In this document: in pieces, positions 25,106 to 37,008 of the stretch | Numbering within the stretch: position 1 is the stretch's first letter | Layout: each line of letters starts with the position of its first letter | Origin: an uncultured Flavobacteriales bacterium | GTDB lineage: Bacteria > Bacteroidota > Bacteroidia > Flavobacteriales_G > Salibacteraceae | Assembly: GCA_913020435.1 (NCBI GenBank) | Contig: CAJVZZ010000002.1 | Span: 62,001 to 126,000, forward strand | Direction of reading: 5' to 3' | Length of the DNA stretch: 64,000 bases | Translations under genes and position numbers: made by a program | Notes under the pieces: model-generated | Database searches by the model: none | The model's input: only the letters and a program-made list of their open reading frames with translations | What the model was told of the DNA's origin: nothing

Positions 25106-25701
25106 AGACTTTTCCAATATTCATCTTTCAGGGTTCTACCTCTTTGCTCAATATAAACTTGCTCTTTTTCCATTTCGAGCAATTCCTTTGGCATTTTGGC
25201 AATTTTAAATTCTCCATCCCAATGTTTGAGCATTAATATTCCACAACGCATTTGATGAAACGGAGAAGTGCATAGAATTGCGTTTTCACAACCGTATTCC
25301 TTTGCTAGAATCTGGGAATTTTTAATATTATCCTGAGTAGATAAACTCAATGTATCCCATATAATATCTTCTAAGTCGATTTTCCACTCTTTAGTCATTC
25401 GATCAATGAAATCTTTACGTTCATGAGGAAAGCAAGAGCCTTCAGAAAGTATCACTTTGCGCTTTTTTAGTTGATAAATGGAACTGGCAAGGTTTAGTCG
25501 TTCCTCAGTACCTCTTCCCGGATTACAACCACAACCTGGCACAATAATTACATCACCAAAATCGGCAGAAACGCTTCCTCCCGTTTTAAGAGGTATTTGT
25601 GCAATCTGAATCTGTTTAGAATAAGGTAACGCTAAAAAAACTAGGATGGCCAAAATGACAAACCCTGTACTTTTAAATATTTGCTTATGTACTTTTACCA
25701 C
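25075..25701 (-). CDS. YdcF/ElyC-type DUF218 membrane protein
   Basis: About 208 residues: one N-terminal membrane helix (VILAILVFLALPY), then a DUF218 domain with VIIVPGCGCNPGRGTEERL, the LSEGS segment, STQDNIKNSQIL and CTSPFHQMRCGI. SanA/ElyC/YdcF proteins are envelope proteins linked to peptidoglycan or lipid-carrier metabolism, and their biochemistry is poorly known. The reading frame opens as far back as 25764 (TTG), but that would overlap the start of the divergent LRR gene. The GTG at 25701, just before the membrane helix, is the more likely start. Confidence 0.75.
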   Translation of the reverse strand: MVKVHKQIFKSTGFVILAILVFLALPYSKQIQIAQIPLKTGGSVSADFGDVIIVPGCGCNPGRGTEERLNLASSIYQLKKRKVILSEGSCFPHERKDFIDRMTKEWKIDLEDIIWDTLSLSTQDNIKNSQILAKEYGCENAILCTSPFHQMRCGILMLKHWDGEFKIAKMPKELLEMEKEQVYIEQRGRTLKDEYWKSLYEIMFFFSS

Positions 25702-25711
25702 TACTAAGGTT

Positions 25712-26719
25712 ATGACTGTATTTCGATTTTTAAGTTTTCTGTTTCTTCTTTCTGTAAGCTGCAATGCTCAATCACAATACTATTACAATGGGTTAGATCA
25801 GACTATAGAATTCAGGGTTTATACAAATTTACATTTTGCCATGCGCGAACCAGAATTGGTATATCATATAGATTTAAGAAACCAAAGATTGACTAAATTT
25901 CCAGAACAACTTTACAAATTCCCAAACCTGCGTTCGATTATTTTAAGTGATAATAACCTTCAAAAGATTGAAATAAAGCCAAACGCGCTCCAAAATGTAG
26001 TGATGTTGGAATTAGCTAACAATAAAATTAACGAATTTTCAATTGGTAAAAACAGTCTTACTTTCATAAAAAAACTAAACCTCGACAACAATCAGCTTAT
26101 TTTATTCCCACAACTTGGAAATTTTAATTTTATAGTCGAAGAACTCTATTTACGATATAATTTTATTGCGCATATTCCTGAAGGTGAACTCTTTCCTTAT
26201 ACCCTTAAATTTCTTTATTTAGACAATAATCCTATAAAAAACCACAGCGTCATTTTTAAAGAAGGGAAGCAATTAGAAACCTTAACCTTGTATCATACTG
26301 GATTTAAATCATTCCCAGAAAAAGGAAGCTTAAACAAGCTGACCAAATTAAATCTAAGTGACAATCCATTGGATTGGAGTTCATTCAACCCCGCACATTT
26401 CCCCAAATTAGTACATATAGACCTAAGCTATTTAGACCTGCAATCAAAGGACCCATTTACCCAACTTAATCTACTAAAAAACTTACGTTCAATAAGCTTG
26501 GAAGGTGCTGGCATTAGAACGGTTCAACCTGCCATTGGTAATCTGAAAAAACTGAGAGAAATCACTTTATCAGGTAATAAAATCAATGTATTGCCTGTTG
26601 AGTTTTATGGTCTTAAGCTAAAACTCATCAACGTTCAACGAAATCCGCTTTCTAGTGATACGAAAAATCTTTTACGAGAAACCTTTAAAAAAAGTAATCT
26701 TAATATAGATGATCTCTAA
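25712..26719 (+). CDS. Leucine-rich-repeat lipoprotein
   Basis: A 335-residue protein with a lipoprotein signal (FLLLSVSCN, lipidated Cys near residue 16) followed by about ten leucine-rich repeats with the LxxLxLxxN pattern, such as LELANNKI, LNLDNNQL, LYLDNNPI and LNLSDNPLD. LRR solenoids bind proteins; no enzymatic motif is seen. It is probably anchored to the outer or inner membrane, facing the periplasm or surface. The ATG at 25712 was chosen because it starts the signal peptide. The gene diverges from the ydcF-like gene with only about ten bases between starts and converges with moaCB, overlapping by four bases. Confidence 0.8.
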   Translation: MTVFRFLSFLFLLSVSCNAQSQYYYNGLDQTIEFRVYTNLHFAMREPELVYHIDLRNQRLTKFPEQLYKFPNLRSIILSDNNLQKIEIKPNALQNVVMLELANNKINEFSIGKNSLTFIKKLNLDNNQLILFPQLGNFNFIVEELYLRYNFIAHIPEGELFPYTLKFLYLDNNPIKNHSVIFKEGKQLETLTLYHTGFKSFPEKGSLNKLTKLNLSDNPLDWSSFNPAHFPKLVHIDLSYLDLQSKDPFTQLNLLKNLRSISLEGAGIRTVQPAIGNLKKLREITLSGNKINVLPVEFYGLKLKLINVQRNPLSSDTKNLLRETFKKSNLNIDDL

Positions 26720-27624
26720 TCGTGCCTTCCTCCGCCTATAATTTTAAAAATGTGAAGCAATGCAGGAAACAAGGCATCCATTGTTTCTGAGGCTCCTTTA
26801 GTTGAACCCGGCAAAGTCAAAACCACCGTTTTACCTGCAGTTCCAGCCACACCTCGAGAAAGCATAGAAAATGGAGTCCTTTCTTGCCCATAAGAACGAG
26901 CTGCTTCCATTACACCATCTATTTCTCTATCCAATAAAGGGCGAACAGCTTCTGGAGTTACATCACGAACAGACATTCCCGTTCCCCCTGTAAAAATCAA
27001 TAAATCATGTTTGTTTTTAGATTTTGACACTTCATCTTGAATGATTTCAACTTCGTCAGGGACAACAGAATAATTATCAATCGCTACATTAAATGATTTA
27101 AGCTTTTCACAAATAGCTAATCCTGCTCTGTCCTCTTTTTGCCCAGCTGAAATAGTATCGCTGCATACTATTACTGAAGCCGTCAGATCTTTTCTGAACT
27201 TATCCTTCCAATCGGACTTTCCTCCTTTCTTCGAAAGCAGTTTGATATTGGATATTTCAACTCCCTTATCGATTGGTTTAAGCATGTCATACATTGTCAA
27301 TGCGACAATGGATGCACCGTGCATTGCCTCTACTTCAACTCCTGTTTTATAAATCGTTTTTACTGTAATTGTGATTAGAATATTTAATCCATTAATCTCA
27401 TAATCAATTCCAGTATATTCTATTGGTAATGGGTGGCAATCCGGCATCATTTCCCAAGTCTTTTTTACTCCAAGAAGTCCTGCAGCTTTTGCCATTGAAA
27501 ACACATCGCCTTTTGGAACTTTTCCTTCTTCGATCGCAGTTATTGTTTCTTGCTTAGAAACCTGAATAATGGCTTGTGCCGTTGCTATTCTTAAGGTATT
27601 CGATTTGTGTGTAATGTCCACCAT
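26716..27624 (-). CDS. moaCB: MoaC-MoaB fusion, molybdopterin biosynthesis
   Basis: A 302-residue fusion. Residues about 1-150 are MoaC (cyclic pyranopterin monophosphate synthase accessory protein), with the MPDCHPLPI and EVEAMHGASIVALTMYDMLKP motifs. Residues about 158-302 are MoaB/MogA-like (molybdopterin adenylyltransferase fold), with SDTISAGQKEDRAG, FTGGTGMSVRDVTPEAV and LPGSTKGASE. It therefore combines an early step and the late MPT-adenylation step. The ATG at 27624 lies five bases past the moaE stop. The in-frame extension to 27681 would overlap moaE and was rejected. MoaC-MoaB fusions are known in several bacteria. Confidence 0.9.
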   Translation of the reverse strand: MVDITHKSNTLRIATAQAIIQVSKQETITAIEEGKVPKGDVFSMAKAAGLLGVKKTWEMMPDCHPLPIEYTGIDYEINGLNILITITVKTIYKTGVEVEAMHGASIVALTMYDMLKPIDKGVEISNIKLLSKKGGKSDWKDKFRKDLTASVIVCSDTISAGQKEDRAGLAICEKLKSFNVAIDNYSVVPDEVEIIQDEVSKSKNKHDLLIFTGGTGMSVRDVTPEAVRPLLDREIDGVMEAARSYGQERTPFSMLSRGVAGTAGKTVVLTLPGSTKGASETMDALFPALLHIFKIIGGGRHD

Positions 27625-27628
27625 GCCG

Positions 27629-28078
27629 CTAATTATTGACTTTCCATTTATGCGTGTTGTCTTCAAATAACTCCTTTCCAAAAATCGGAGCTTCCTTTTT
27701 TATTGCTTCTAGGATATAACGACAAGCGTCATTGGCAGCGTCTCTTCTTGGTGATGAAACAAATATGAACAGACAAATTTCACCAGTCTTTACTTCACCC
27801 AAACTATGATAAATATGCATGCATGTCAAGTTGTACTTTTCAAATGCCTGCTCTCTTATAGCGAATACAGCTTCGTTAGCTAATTCTTCATTGGCCGTAT
27901 ATTCAATTGCGACCACCTTTTTACCCTCAATTTTATCGGCACGCACTTGACCCATAAAAATATTATGGGCTCCGATTTCAGTTTTCGATTGATGATTCGC
28001 AATGGACACCCCAATTGATTCTGCTGAGATAGGACCTTGCTTAAAAATTGGTTTTGGTTTTCTTGTTTTTTGTTCCAT
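27629..28078 (-). CDS. moaE: Molybdopterin synthase catalytic subunit MoaE
   Basis: A 149-residue MoaE. It has the GAHNIFMGQVRADKIEGKKV segment (broken here by its Asp), CMHIYHSLGEVKTGEICLFI, and the lysine-containing PIFGKELFED active-site strand. With MoaD it converts cyclic pyranopterin monophosphate to molybdopterin by adding two sulfurs. It sits eleven bases after moaD in the same operon. Confidence 0.92.
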   Translation of the reverse strand: MEQKTRKPKPIFKQGPISAESIGVSIANHQSKTEIGAHNIFMGQVRADKIEGKKVVAIEYTANEELANEAVFAIREQAFEKYNLTCMHIYHSLGEVKTGEICLFIFVSSPRRDAANDACRYILEAIKKEAPIFGKELFEDNTHKWKVNN

Positions 28079-28089
28079 AATTCTAATAA

Positions 28090-28329
28090 TTAACCTCCAG
28101 AAAATGGAGGTAAAACTGAAATTTCATCGCCATCATTTAGATTAAAATCCTTGATAACCATTTTGTTATTTACTGCTAACTTTAATTCAATATTTGTCAA
28201 TCTAGGGTGTTTTATTTCTAGAGTGTTTTTCAGAACCAATAAGGTTGACTGCTCATTAATATCCAATTCAATCGCATTTGAATTAACTGCATCAGCAGCT
28301 TGGCCATAAAATGTAATCTTTACTTTCAT
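28090..28329 (-). CDS. moaD: Molybdopterin synthase sulfur-carrier subunit MoaD
   Basis: A 79-residue ubiquitin-like beta-grasp protein ending in the required double glycine (PPFSGG), which becomes a thiocarboxylate and donates sulfur to MoaE. Its start codon overlaps the mobA stop (ATGA). The enzyme that activates the tail (MoeB) is not in this window. Confidence 0.92.
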   Translation of the reverse strand: MKVKITFYGQAADAVNSNAIELDINEQSTLLVLKNTLEIKHPRLTNIELKLAVNNKMVIKDFNLNDGDEISVLPPFSGG

Positions 28330-28883
28330 TCTTGTATTTCTTTCAAATCTTCTGGCGTATTAATATTACGAAAGCAGCCTTTATATTGTTCCGAAAACTC
28401 AACTTCTTTTACTTTTTGTGTTTCTAAAAAACCAAAAACCGACCTTTTTCCACACTCAATATATTCCTCCAATTTAGCTAAAACTGAAATTGGATAAACA
28501 CCTATTAAAGGGTATGACTTTCCCTCACATTTAGAAATCGCTATAGTATCTGATTCCGAATGTCTAATCAATTTTAAAATACATTCTTCGGAAACAAAGG
28601 GAGCGTCCACAGAAACAACTAATAAGCAATCACTAATTGCTCTTTTTAATGCAGTATGCAATCCTCCTAATGGCCCTATTGCAGTATACTCATCCGCAAC
28701 TAATGAAACGCCAAATTGAATGTAATTTTTATTCGCGGTTGAAACCCATAGTGAATGAGCTATTGGCTTTAAGGTATCGATGATATGTTCGACCATTGGC
28801 TTGCCATTTATTTCAATTAAGCCTTTATCGGATCCCATTCTAGAGCTTTCCCCACCTGATAATATGACTGCTTCAAATTCCAT
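28326..28883 (-). CDS. mobA: Molybdenum cofactor guanylyltransferase MobA-like
   Basis: A 185-residue nucleotidyltransferase. It has the N-terminal LSGGESSRMGSDKGL GTP-binding loop, GPLGGLHTAL, and the metal-binding Asp in VVSVDAPFVSEE. MobA transfers GMP to Mo-molybdopterin to make the guanine dinucleotide cofactor used by DMSO-reductase-type enzymes. Its presence predicts at least one such enzyme elsewhere in the genome. It overlaps the TSUP gene (TAATG) and moaD, so the operon is tightly coupled. Confidence 0.88.
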   Translation of the reverse strand: MEFEAVILSGGESSRMGSDKGLIEINGKPMVEHIIDTLKPIAHSLWVSTANKNYIQFGVSLVADEYTAIGPLGGLHTALKRAISDCLLVVSVDAPFVSEECILKLIRHSESDTIAISKCEGKSYPLIGVYPISVLAKLEEYIECGKRSVFGFLETQKVKEVEFSEQYKGCFRNINTPEDLKEIQE

Positions 28884-29608
28884 TAAAGTAAAATCAGTTT
28901 AATCGAAGCCAATGCCAATACTCCAGTAAGTAAATAGACAAGTTTTTTTGAATTCAATATTGAACCGCCAAAATAAGCTCCTCCAAATCCGCCTAATACA
29001 GCTAATGCAATTAATAGCAAATAATTTGGCTCTAATTCAAAACCAGAAACAGACAAACCAACTAATCCAGCAAAAGAATTAACCCAAATGAATAAAGCCG
29101 AAACAGCAGCAGTCTCTTTTACTTTAGCCCAACCAAAAACGAGAATAAGTGGTGACAAAATAATTCCACCTCCAATTCCAATCAAACCCGAAAAGAAACC
29201 AATTAATACTCCAGCTAGAAGTCCATATAAAATTGGAATTTTACTTTTTTCTTGATTTTCAATGTTGGGCTTCCATAGCATTCTAAACACAGCAAAAATC
29301 AACAAAACTCCAAGAATTCGCTTGTAAATATCTCCGTCTATACTTAAATAACCTCCAAAAAGCGCAGCAGGAATAGAGGTTATTATGAAAGGATAAAATA
29401 AACGCCATTTAAAATATCCCATTCTTCTAAATTGCAGAAACGCAATGCCTGCAACAAAAAGATTAAGAATAAGAGCAGTGGGCTTCATATACATAGAAGA
29501 GACTCCGACAAGCGCCATAAGAGCGAGGTATCCACTTGCACCTCCATGACCAACAGAAGCATATAAAAACGCCACAAATGGCAGTAGTATGAAGAGCGCT
29601 ATTTCCAA
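28883..29608 (-). CDS. TSUP-family (TauE/SafE) transporter
   Basis: A 241-residue membrane protein with about seven or eight helices and the duplicated TauE/SafE signature: FVAFLYASVGHGGASGY at the start and GLLAGVLIGFFSGLIGIGGG in the middle (split by position 140). The family exports sulfite or organosulfonates. Inside a molybdenum-cofactor operon it may move sulfite or another sulfur species linked to a molybdoenzyme, or an oxyanion; this is inference from context. It overlaps the ModE-like gene by ten bases. Confidence 0.85.
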   Translation of the reverse strand: MEIALFILLPFVAFLYASVGHGGASGYLALMALVGVSSMYMKPTALILNLFVAGIAFLQFRRMGYFKWRLFYPFIITSIPAALFGGYLSIDGDIYKRILGVLLIFAVFRMLWKPNIENQEKSKIPILYGLLAGVLIGFFSGLIGIGGGIILSPLILVFGWAKVKETAAVSALFIWVNSFAGLVGLSVSGFELEPNYLLLIALAVLGGFGGAYFGGSILNSKKLVYLLTGVLALASIKLILL

Positions 29609-29934
29609 TCGTTCAGCTGTTTTGACTGAGCATCAAAAAACTCAAAAGACTTAGTCTCTAATTCACGAAAATGAGAAATCATTTGTTTCCCAAAACTGGT
29701 CACGAGTGTTCCTCCTCCACCTTTTCCACCACTTGATGTTTTAACTAACGGTTTTTCTGAGACTTCGTTCATTGAATCAACTAATTTCCATGCCTTTTTA
29801 TAAGACATCTTTAATGACTTCGCTGCTTTATTAATTGAACCATCCAGTAGAATCTGTTCTAATAATCGTACCCTTCCCAATCCCAAAAATATTTGATCGT
29901 TGTGCTCAATCCATATTCTACTTTTTACTTTCAA
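29599..29934 (-). CDS. ModE-type winged-helix protein lacking the molybdate-binding domain
   Basis: A 111-residue protein equal to the N-terminal DNA-binding domain of ModE: LGLGRVRLLEQI, then the HTH GSINKAAKSLKMSYKKAW, then the wing GGKGGGGTLVTSFG. The C-terminal Mop/TOBE molybdate-sensing domain is absent, so molybdate cannot be sensed in the usual ModE way. As the first gene of the Moco operon it probably regulates it. The start is TTG at 29934. Single-domain ModE-like proteins are common. Confidence 0.88.
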   Translation of the reverse strand: MKVKSRIWIEHNDQIFLGLGRVRLLEQILLDGSINKAAKSLKMSYKKAWKLVDSMNEVSEKPLVKTSSGGKGGGGTLVTSFGKQMISHFRELETKSFEFFDAQSKQLNDWK

Positions 29935-29953
29935 TAGATGCGTTGTGTCCCAG

Positions 29954-29961
29954 CAAATATA
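29954..29961 (-). promoter_or_regulatory. Putative -7 box (TATATTTG) for the Moco operon
   Basis: On the - strand this is an exact TAnnTTTG match, 20 bases upstream of the TTG start at 29934 and just after the gltA terminator. A TTTG-like -33 at the ideal distance is not evident. Confidence 0.45.
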
Positions 29962-29976
29962 ACGATTGGCAGAAGC

Positions 29977-30014
29977 AAAAAAAAAGCCTTCTCAATTTCT
30001 TGAGAAAGCTTTTA
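29977..30014 (-). terminator. Intrinsic terminator of gltA
   Basis: On the - strand AAGCTTTCTCAA and TTGAGAAGGCTT form a 12-pair stem with one G-U pair around a GAAA tetraloop, followed by an uninterrupted T-run. It begins 19 bases after the gltA stop codon. Confidence 0.85.
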
Positions 30015-30032
30015 ACTAAATTAATTCTGAGC

Positions 30033-31322
30033 TTATTTCCTATCACCCATATTTACAAAGGATCGTTCATTGGCACCAGTATAAATTTGTCTTGGACGTC
30101 CAATTGGCTCATTATTTTCTCTCATTTCTTTCCATTGGGCAATCCAACCTGGAAGACGGCCTAACGCAAACATTACCGTAAACATTTGAGTAGGGATTCC
30201 CATTGCTCTGTAAATAATTCCTGAATAGAAATCTACATTTGGATATAATTTACGCTCAACAAAATAGGGATCTTTAAGAGCAACTTCTTCTAAACCTTTT
30301 GCAATTTCAAGCACTGGATCATTCACTCCTAATTTAGCCAATACTGAATCAGCAGCCTTTTTAATAATCTTAGCTCTTGGATCAAAGTTTTTATAAACTC
30401 TATGACCAAATCCCATCAAACGAAATGGATCATCTTTATCCTTAGCTTTATCCATATACTTCTGAACATCACCACCATCAGCTCTTATTGCTTCAAGCAT
30501 TTCAATCACAGCTTGATTAGCACCACCATGAAGTGGTCCCCAAAGAGCAGAAATACCAGCAGAAACTGAAGAATATAAACTCGCATGACTTGAACCTACA
30601 ACTCTTACTGTAGCGGTAGAACAGTTTTGTTCGTGATCAGCATGAAGAATTAATAGTTTGTTCAACGCATCCGCTAATACTGGGTCTAGTTTGTAAACCT
30701 CAGACGGAATAGCGAACATCATTTTAAGGAAATTAGACCCGTACTCCAGGCTATTATCAGGATAATTTACTGGATGTCCAATTTCATTTTTAAACGCCCA
30801 TGAGGCTAATGTTGGAATTTTGGCAATTATTCGAATTATACTTAGGTGAACTTCCTCTGAAGACCTGTTTGGATCTAAAGACTCAGGATAAAACGCAGTT
30901 AAAGAAGAAATCAATGAAGACAAAACACCCATAGGGTGAGCGTTTGAAGGAAATCCATCTAAAATATTTTTAATCTCTTCATGAACTAATGTATGCTCAG
31001 TAACTTCCTTACAGAACACTTCGTATTGTGACTTATTTGGTAACTCCCCGTATATAATCAAATAGCTAACCTCGAGAAAAGAAGCATTTTCTGCTAGTTC
31101 TTCAATAGAATAACCTCTATACCGGAGGATTCCATTTTCACCATCCAGATAAGTAATCGCACTTTTTGTAGAACCAGTGTTCTTAAATCCAGGATCAAGA
31201 GTAATTAACCCCGACTGAGCTCTTAATTTACTAATATCAATTCCCTTTTCATTCTCTGTTCCTTCAACAACTGGCAAATCATATGTTTTACCATCGTATG
31301 TTAGTGTAGCCTTATCTGACAT
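30033..31322 (-). CDS. gltA: Citrate synthase
   Basis: A 429-residue type II citrate synthase. Catalytic residues are visible in LHADHEQNCST (first His), FGHRVYKNFDPR (second His) and the later VDFYSGIIYRAMGI (Asp). It condenses acetyl-CoA and oxaloacetate to citrate, entering the TCA cycle. Its length and the N-terminal beta-rich domain (AKLTYDGKTYDLPV-like) are typical of the Gram-negative hexameric type. It follows eno after a 103-base gap and ends at a strong terminator. Confidence 0.97.
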   Translation of the reverse strand: MSDKATLTYDGKTYDLPVVEGTENEKGIDISKLRAQSGLITLDPGFKNTGSTKSAITYLDGENGILRYRGYSIEELAENASFLEVSYLIIYGELPNKSQYEVFCKEVTEHTLVHEEIKNILDGFPSNAHPMGVLSSLISSLTAFYPESLDPNRSSEEVHLSIIRIIAKIPTLASWAFKNEIGHPVNYPDNSLEYGSNFLKMMFAIPSEVYKLDPVLADALNKLLILHADHEQNCSTATVRVVGSSHASLYSSVSAGISALWGPLHGGANQAVIEMLEAIRADGGDVQKYMDKAKDKDDPFRLMGFGHRVYKNFDPRAKIIKKAADSVLAKLGVNDPVLEIAKGLEEVALKDPYFVERKLYPNVDFYSGIIYRAMGIPTQMFTVMFALGRLPGWIAQWKEMRENNEPIGRPRQIYTGANERSFVNMGDRK

Positions 31323-31425
31323 ATTTATTTCCTTCCTTTAATTCCATTTTAATACAACTGCTAACCTCGTACGATTAGCCTTTTTGCGAAAATACAACGC
31401 AAACAGTTAATTTCCTAGTGCTAGA

Positions 31426-33836
<2,411 letters not shown>

Positions 33837-33864
33837 CCTAACAAGTCATTTAAATTTTTGATAA

Positions 33865-33905
33865 AAAAAAAGGACAAAGCTAAATTAGCCTTATCCTTTT
33901 TAAAA
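33865..33905 (-). terminator. Intrinsic terminator of the ribosomal alpha cluster (after rplQ)
   Basis: On the - strand AAAAGGATAAGGCTAA can pair with TTAGCTTTGTCCTTTT, with two G-U pairs, and a T-run follows. It lies between the rplQ stop and carA, so most ribosomal transcripts should end here. Confidence 0.75.
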
Positions 33906-33930
33906 ATTTTATTTAAAAGAAGAATCAATT

Positions 33931-34488
33931 TTAATCTTTATCCTTTCCTTCTCCTTTAACTTCATCTTTTGCCTCTTCAGCTTTAGCTTCTGGAGCAGTC
34001 TTTGTTTCCTCAACAACTACTGCCTCTTCCACTACTGCTGTTTTTGATTCTGAAGATACGGTTACATCATCATCAGACTTTTTTCTTCTTCGACGAGTAG
34101 TTTTCTTCTTGGCTTCAGCTCCGTAGATTTCATTGTAATCCACCAATTCAATCATACACATTTCAGCACCATCACCTTTTCTGGTTCCAGTTTTGATAAC
34201 TCTTGTATAACCACCTGGTCTATCAGCAATCTTAGGCGCTACATCTCTAAACAATTCAGCAACAACTTCTTTGTTTTGAAGATAACTAAAAACAACTCGA
34301 CGAGAGTGTGTAGTATCAGACTTAGATTTAGTTAGCAATGGCTCCACATATGTTCTAAGCACTTTTCCTTTTGCTAGGGTAGTATTAATTCTTTTGTGTT
34401 CAATTAAAGAACTAGCAAGGTTAGCCATTAGAGCACGACGGTGTCCTGCCTTTCTACCTAAACTTTTTGTTTTGTTATTATGTCTCAT
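33931..34488 (-). CDS. rplQ: Ribosomal protein L17 with long charged C-terminal tail
   Basis: Residues about 1-115 are a standard L17 ([40 protein letters not shown]). Residues about 125-185 add a lysine/arginine patch ([11 protein letters not shown]) and then an Ala/Val/Glu/Lys-rich acidic tail. Typical L17 is near 120 residues; tails of this kind are seen in Bacteroidota. It is the last gene of the alpha cluster. Confidence 0.96.
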   Translation of the reverse strand: MRHNNKTKSLGRKAGHRRALMANLASSLIEHKRINTTLAKGKVLRTYVEPLLTKSKSDTTHSRRVVFSYLQNKEVVAELFRDVAPKIADRPGGYTRVIKTGTRKGDGAEMCMIELVDYNEIYGAEAKKKTTRRRRKKSDDDVTVSSESKTAVVEEAVVVEETKTAPEAKAEEAKDEVKGEGKDKD

Positions 34489-34524
34489 TTTAACTCGAAA
34501 TTCGTAGTTCGCTATTCTTTAATT

Positions 34525-35514
34525 TTACTCCTTATCTAACTTATACTTAGACAAATTCATTCCAAAAGACAATCCTTTCACTTCTACCAATTCTTCTAAT
34601 TCAGTAAGAGATTTCTTACCGAAATTTCTGAACTTAAGCATATCATTTTTGTCAAACTGGACTAAATCTCCAAGTGTTTCAATCTCTGCTGCCTTAAGGC
34701 AGTTAAGAGCTCTAACACTTAAATCTAAATCAACCAATTTAGTTTTAAGTAATTGACGCATATGTAATGAAGTTTCATCAAATTCCTCTTCAGCCGCTTT
34801 TTCTTCAGTATCCAAAGTGATTTTCTCATCAGAGAAAAGCATGAAGTGATGAATGAGGATTTTAGCACCTTCTTTCAAAGCTTCTTTAGGGTGAACCGAT
34901 CCATCAGTTTCGATTTCCATGATCAACTTCTCGTAATCAGTCTTTTGCTCCACTCGATAGTTTTCTACCGAATATTTTACGTTTCTGATAGGAGTAAAGA
35001 TTGAATCAATTGGAATAGTTCCTAAAGATCCGTCTACTTTGTTTTCCTCAGCAGGCACATATCCTCGACCTTTATTAATTGTCAGTTCCATTGAAAGCTG
35101 AACGCCTTTATCCATGGTTGCAATTATTTGATCTGGGTTCAGTACTTGAAAAGCCGAAGTATATTGTCCTATATCACCAGCAGTTAAAGATTCTTGACCA
35201 CCAATTTTGATGTTCACTTTCTCACTACTAATGTCCTCTATTTGTTGTTTGAAACGCACTTGTTTCAAATTCAAAATGATTTCAGTAATATCCTCAGCTA
35301 CTCCCTTAATGGTAGAAAATTCATGATCAACGCCATCAATCTTTACAGAAGTTACAGCGAAACCTTCCAAAGAAGAAAGTAGAATTCTTCTTAATGAATT
35401 ACCAACAGTAATACCGTATCCTGGTTCCAAAGGTCTGAATTCGAATTGCCCAACTTTCTCGTCGGATTCGATCATTATGACTTTATCTGGTTTTTGAAAA
35501 TCTAAGATTGCCAT
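34525..35514 (-). CDS. rpoA: RNA polymerase alpha subunit
   Basis: A 329-residue alpha subunit. The N-terminal dimerisation domain carries [21 protein letters not shown] flexible linker rich in Glu follows (about 235-250). The C-terminal domain has the helix-hairpin-helix region [20 protein letters not shown], which contacts activators and promoter DNA. It is located between rpsD and rplQ, the standard alpha-operon place. Confidence 0.98.
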   Translation of the reverse strand: MAILDFQKPDKVIMIESDEKVGQFEFRPLEPGYGITVGNSLRRILLSSLEGFAVTSVKIDGVDHEFSTIKGVAEDITEIILNLKQVRFKQQIEDISSEKVNIKIGGQESLTAGDIGQYTSAFQVLNPDQIIATMDKGVQLSMELTINKGRGYVPAEENKVDGSLGTIPIDSIFTPIRNVKYSVENYRVEQKTDYEKLIMEIETDGSVHPKEALKEGAKILIHHFMLFSDEKITLDTEEKAAEEEFDETSLHMRQLLKTKLVDLDLSVRALNCLKAAEIETLGDLVQFDKNDMLKFRNFGKKSLTELEELVEVKGLSFGMNLSKYKLDKE

Positions 35515-35541
35515 GTTTTATTGTTAAGATTACGTTAATGA

Positions 35542-36150
35542 TTACTTAGAGTACAATTCAACAATCAACTGCTCTTTGATATTCTCTGGAATATCTAATC
35601 GCTGTGCGTTTTGTACATACGTTCCTGTTAAACTCTCACGGTTAAAATCCAACCAAGGGAATTTAGATACATCTGAAGATGCTATTGAATTTCTAATTGC
35701 TTCAAGCGACTTAGACTTTTCTCTAACTGCTACAACATCACCTGGTCTTAGAGTATAAGAAGGGATATTCACAATGCTTCCGTTAACAGTAATGTGTCTG
35801 TGACCAACAAGTTGTCTTCCACCTCTACGGGTTGGAGCAATTCCAAGTCTAAAAACAGTATTGTCTAATCTAGCCTCACAAAACATAAGCAAGTTTTCAC
35901 CCGTAATACCTTTTGTTCGTGATGACTTATTGAACAAATTCTCAAATTGACGTTCAAGAATTCCATAAGTATATTTTGCTTTTTGCTTTTCAGCAAGCTG
36001 AACAGCATACTCACTTTTCTTGTTTCTCCTTTTATTTGGACCATGTTGTCCAGGAGGGTAAGCTTTTCTTTCTAACGCTTTATCCGGCCCAAAAATTGGA
36101 TCTGCGAATTTTCTTGCGATTTTGGACTTAGGTCCTCTGTATCTAGCCAT
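35542..36150 (-). CDS. rpsD: Ribosomal protein S4
   Basis: A 202-residue S4. The N-terminal domain ([20 protein letters not shown]) has no zinc-binding cysteines, so this is the C-minus form. The S4 RNA-binding domain reads [20 protein letters not shown] and [14 protein letters not shown]. It nucleates assembly of the 30S body. It lies between rpsK and rpoA. Confidence 0.98.
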   Translation of the reverse strand: MARYRGPKSKIARKFADPIFGPDKALERKAYPPGQHGPNKRRNKKSEYAVQLAEKQKAKYTYGILERQFENLFNKSSRTKGITGENLLMFCEARLDNTVFRLGIAPTRRGGRQLVGHRHITVNGSIVNIPSYTLRPGDVVAVREKSKSLEAIRNSIASSDVSKFPWLDFNRESLTGTYVQNAQRLDIPENIKEQLIVELYSK

Positions 36151-36227
36151 TTTTGTTTTTTTTGAAAGGGATTATGAATTAAGGCATATCCTTCGACAAT
36201 CGAATTCCTTTCTAGATTAATTATTAA

Positions 36228-36611
36228 TTATACTCTTCTTCTTTTTGGAGGGCGACAACCATTATGTGGCAATGGTGTCACATCGACAATCTCTGTAACT
36301 TGTATTCCAGAATTGTGGATTGAACGAATTGCAGATTCTCTTCCGGATCCAGGACCCTTCACAAACAACTTAACTTTTCGTAAACCTGCATCATATGCTA
36401 CTTGAGCACAATCTTGAGCAGCTTGTTGAGCAGCATAAGGAGTATTCTTTTTAGAACCTCTAAATCCCATTTTACCAGCTGAAGACCATGAAATAGTCTG
36501 ACCTTGAGAATTGGTAAGAGTAATAATGATATTGTTGAAAGAGGCTTTTACGTGCGCTTCTCCAACTGCATCAATTTTTACCTTAAACTTTTTTGCGCTT
36601 GACTTAGCCAT
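36228..36611 (-). CDS. rpsK: Ribosomal protein S11
   Basis: A 127-residue S11 with the family core [21 protein letters not shown] and the invariant end [13 protein letters not shown]. It shapes the 30S platform near the E site. It starts ten bases after rpsM. Confidence 0.98.
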   Translation of the reverse strand: MAKSSAKKFKVKIDAVGEAHVKASFNNIIITLTNSQGQTISWSSAGKMGFRGSKKNTPYAAQQAAQDCAQVAYDAGLRKVKLFVKGPGSGRESAIRSIHNSGIQVTEIVDVTPLPHNGCRPPKRRRV

Positions 36612-36620
36612 AATTATTTA

Positions 36621-36998
36621 CTATTTAGTTGCAATCTTTTTGTTTGCAATAGTTTTTCTTTTCCCTTTACGAGTTCGGCTATTATTCTTGGTTCTCTGTC
36701 CACGCAATGGTAATCCGCTTCTATGACGAATACCACGGTAACAACCAATATCCATTAGCCGTTTTATGTTTAGTTGTACCTCCGAACGTAAAGATCCTTC
36801 AACCTTGAGAGTAGTCGTGATGTAATTACGAATAGCTGACAACTCGTCATCATTCCATTCACTCACTTTTGTGTCTAATGACACTCCACTTTCAGTAAGA
36901 ATCTTATGAGAAGTAGTTGGTCCAATCCCATAAATATAGGTTAATCCAATAACTCCTCTTTTGTCCTTTGGTAGATCTATTCCTGCAATCCTAGCCAT
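36621..36998 (-). CDS. rpsM: Ribosomal protein S13
   Basis: A 125-residue S13. It begins [20 protein letters not shown] and ends with the basic tail [19 protein letters not shown] that reaches toward P-site tRNA. It follows rpmJ in the alpha cluster. Confidence 0.98.
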   Translation of the reverse strand: MARIAGIDLPKDKRGVIGLTYIYGIGPTTSHKILTESGVSLDTKVSEWNDDELSAIRNYITTTLKVEGSLRSEVQLNIKRLMDIGCYRGIRHRSGLPLRGQRTKNNSRTRKGKRKTIANKKIATK

Positions 36999-37008
36999 AA
37001 TCTAGTTA

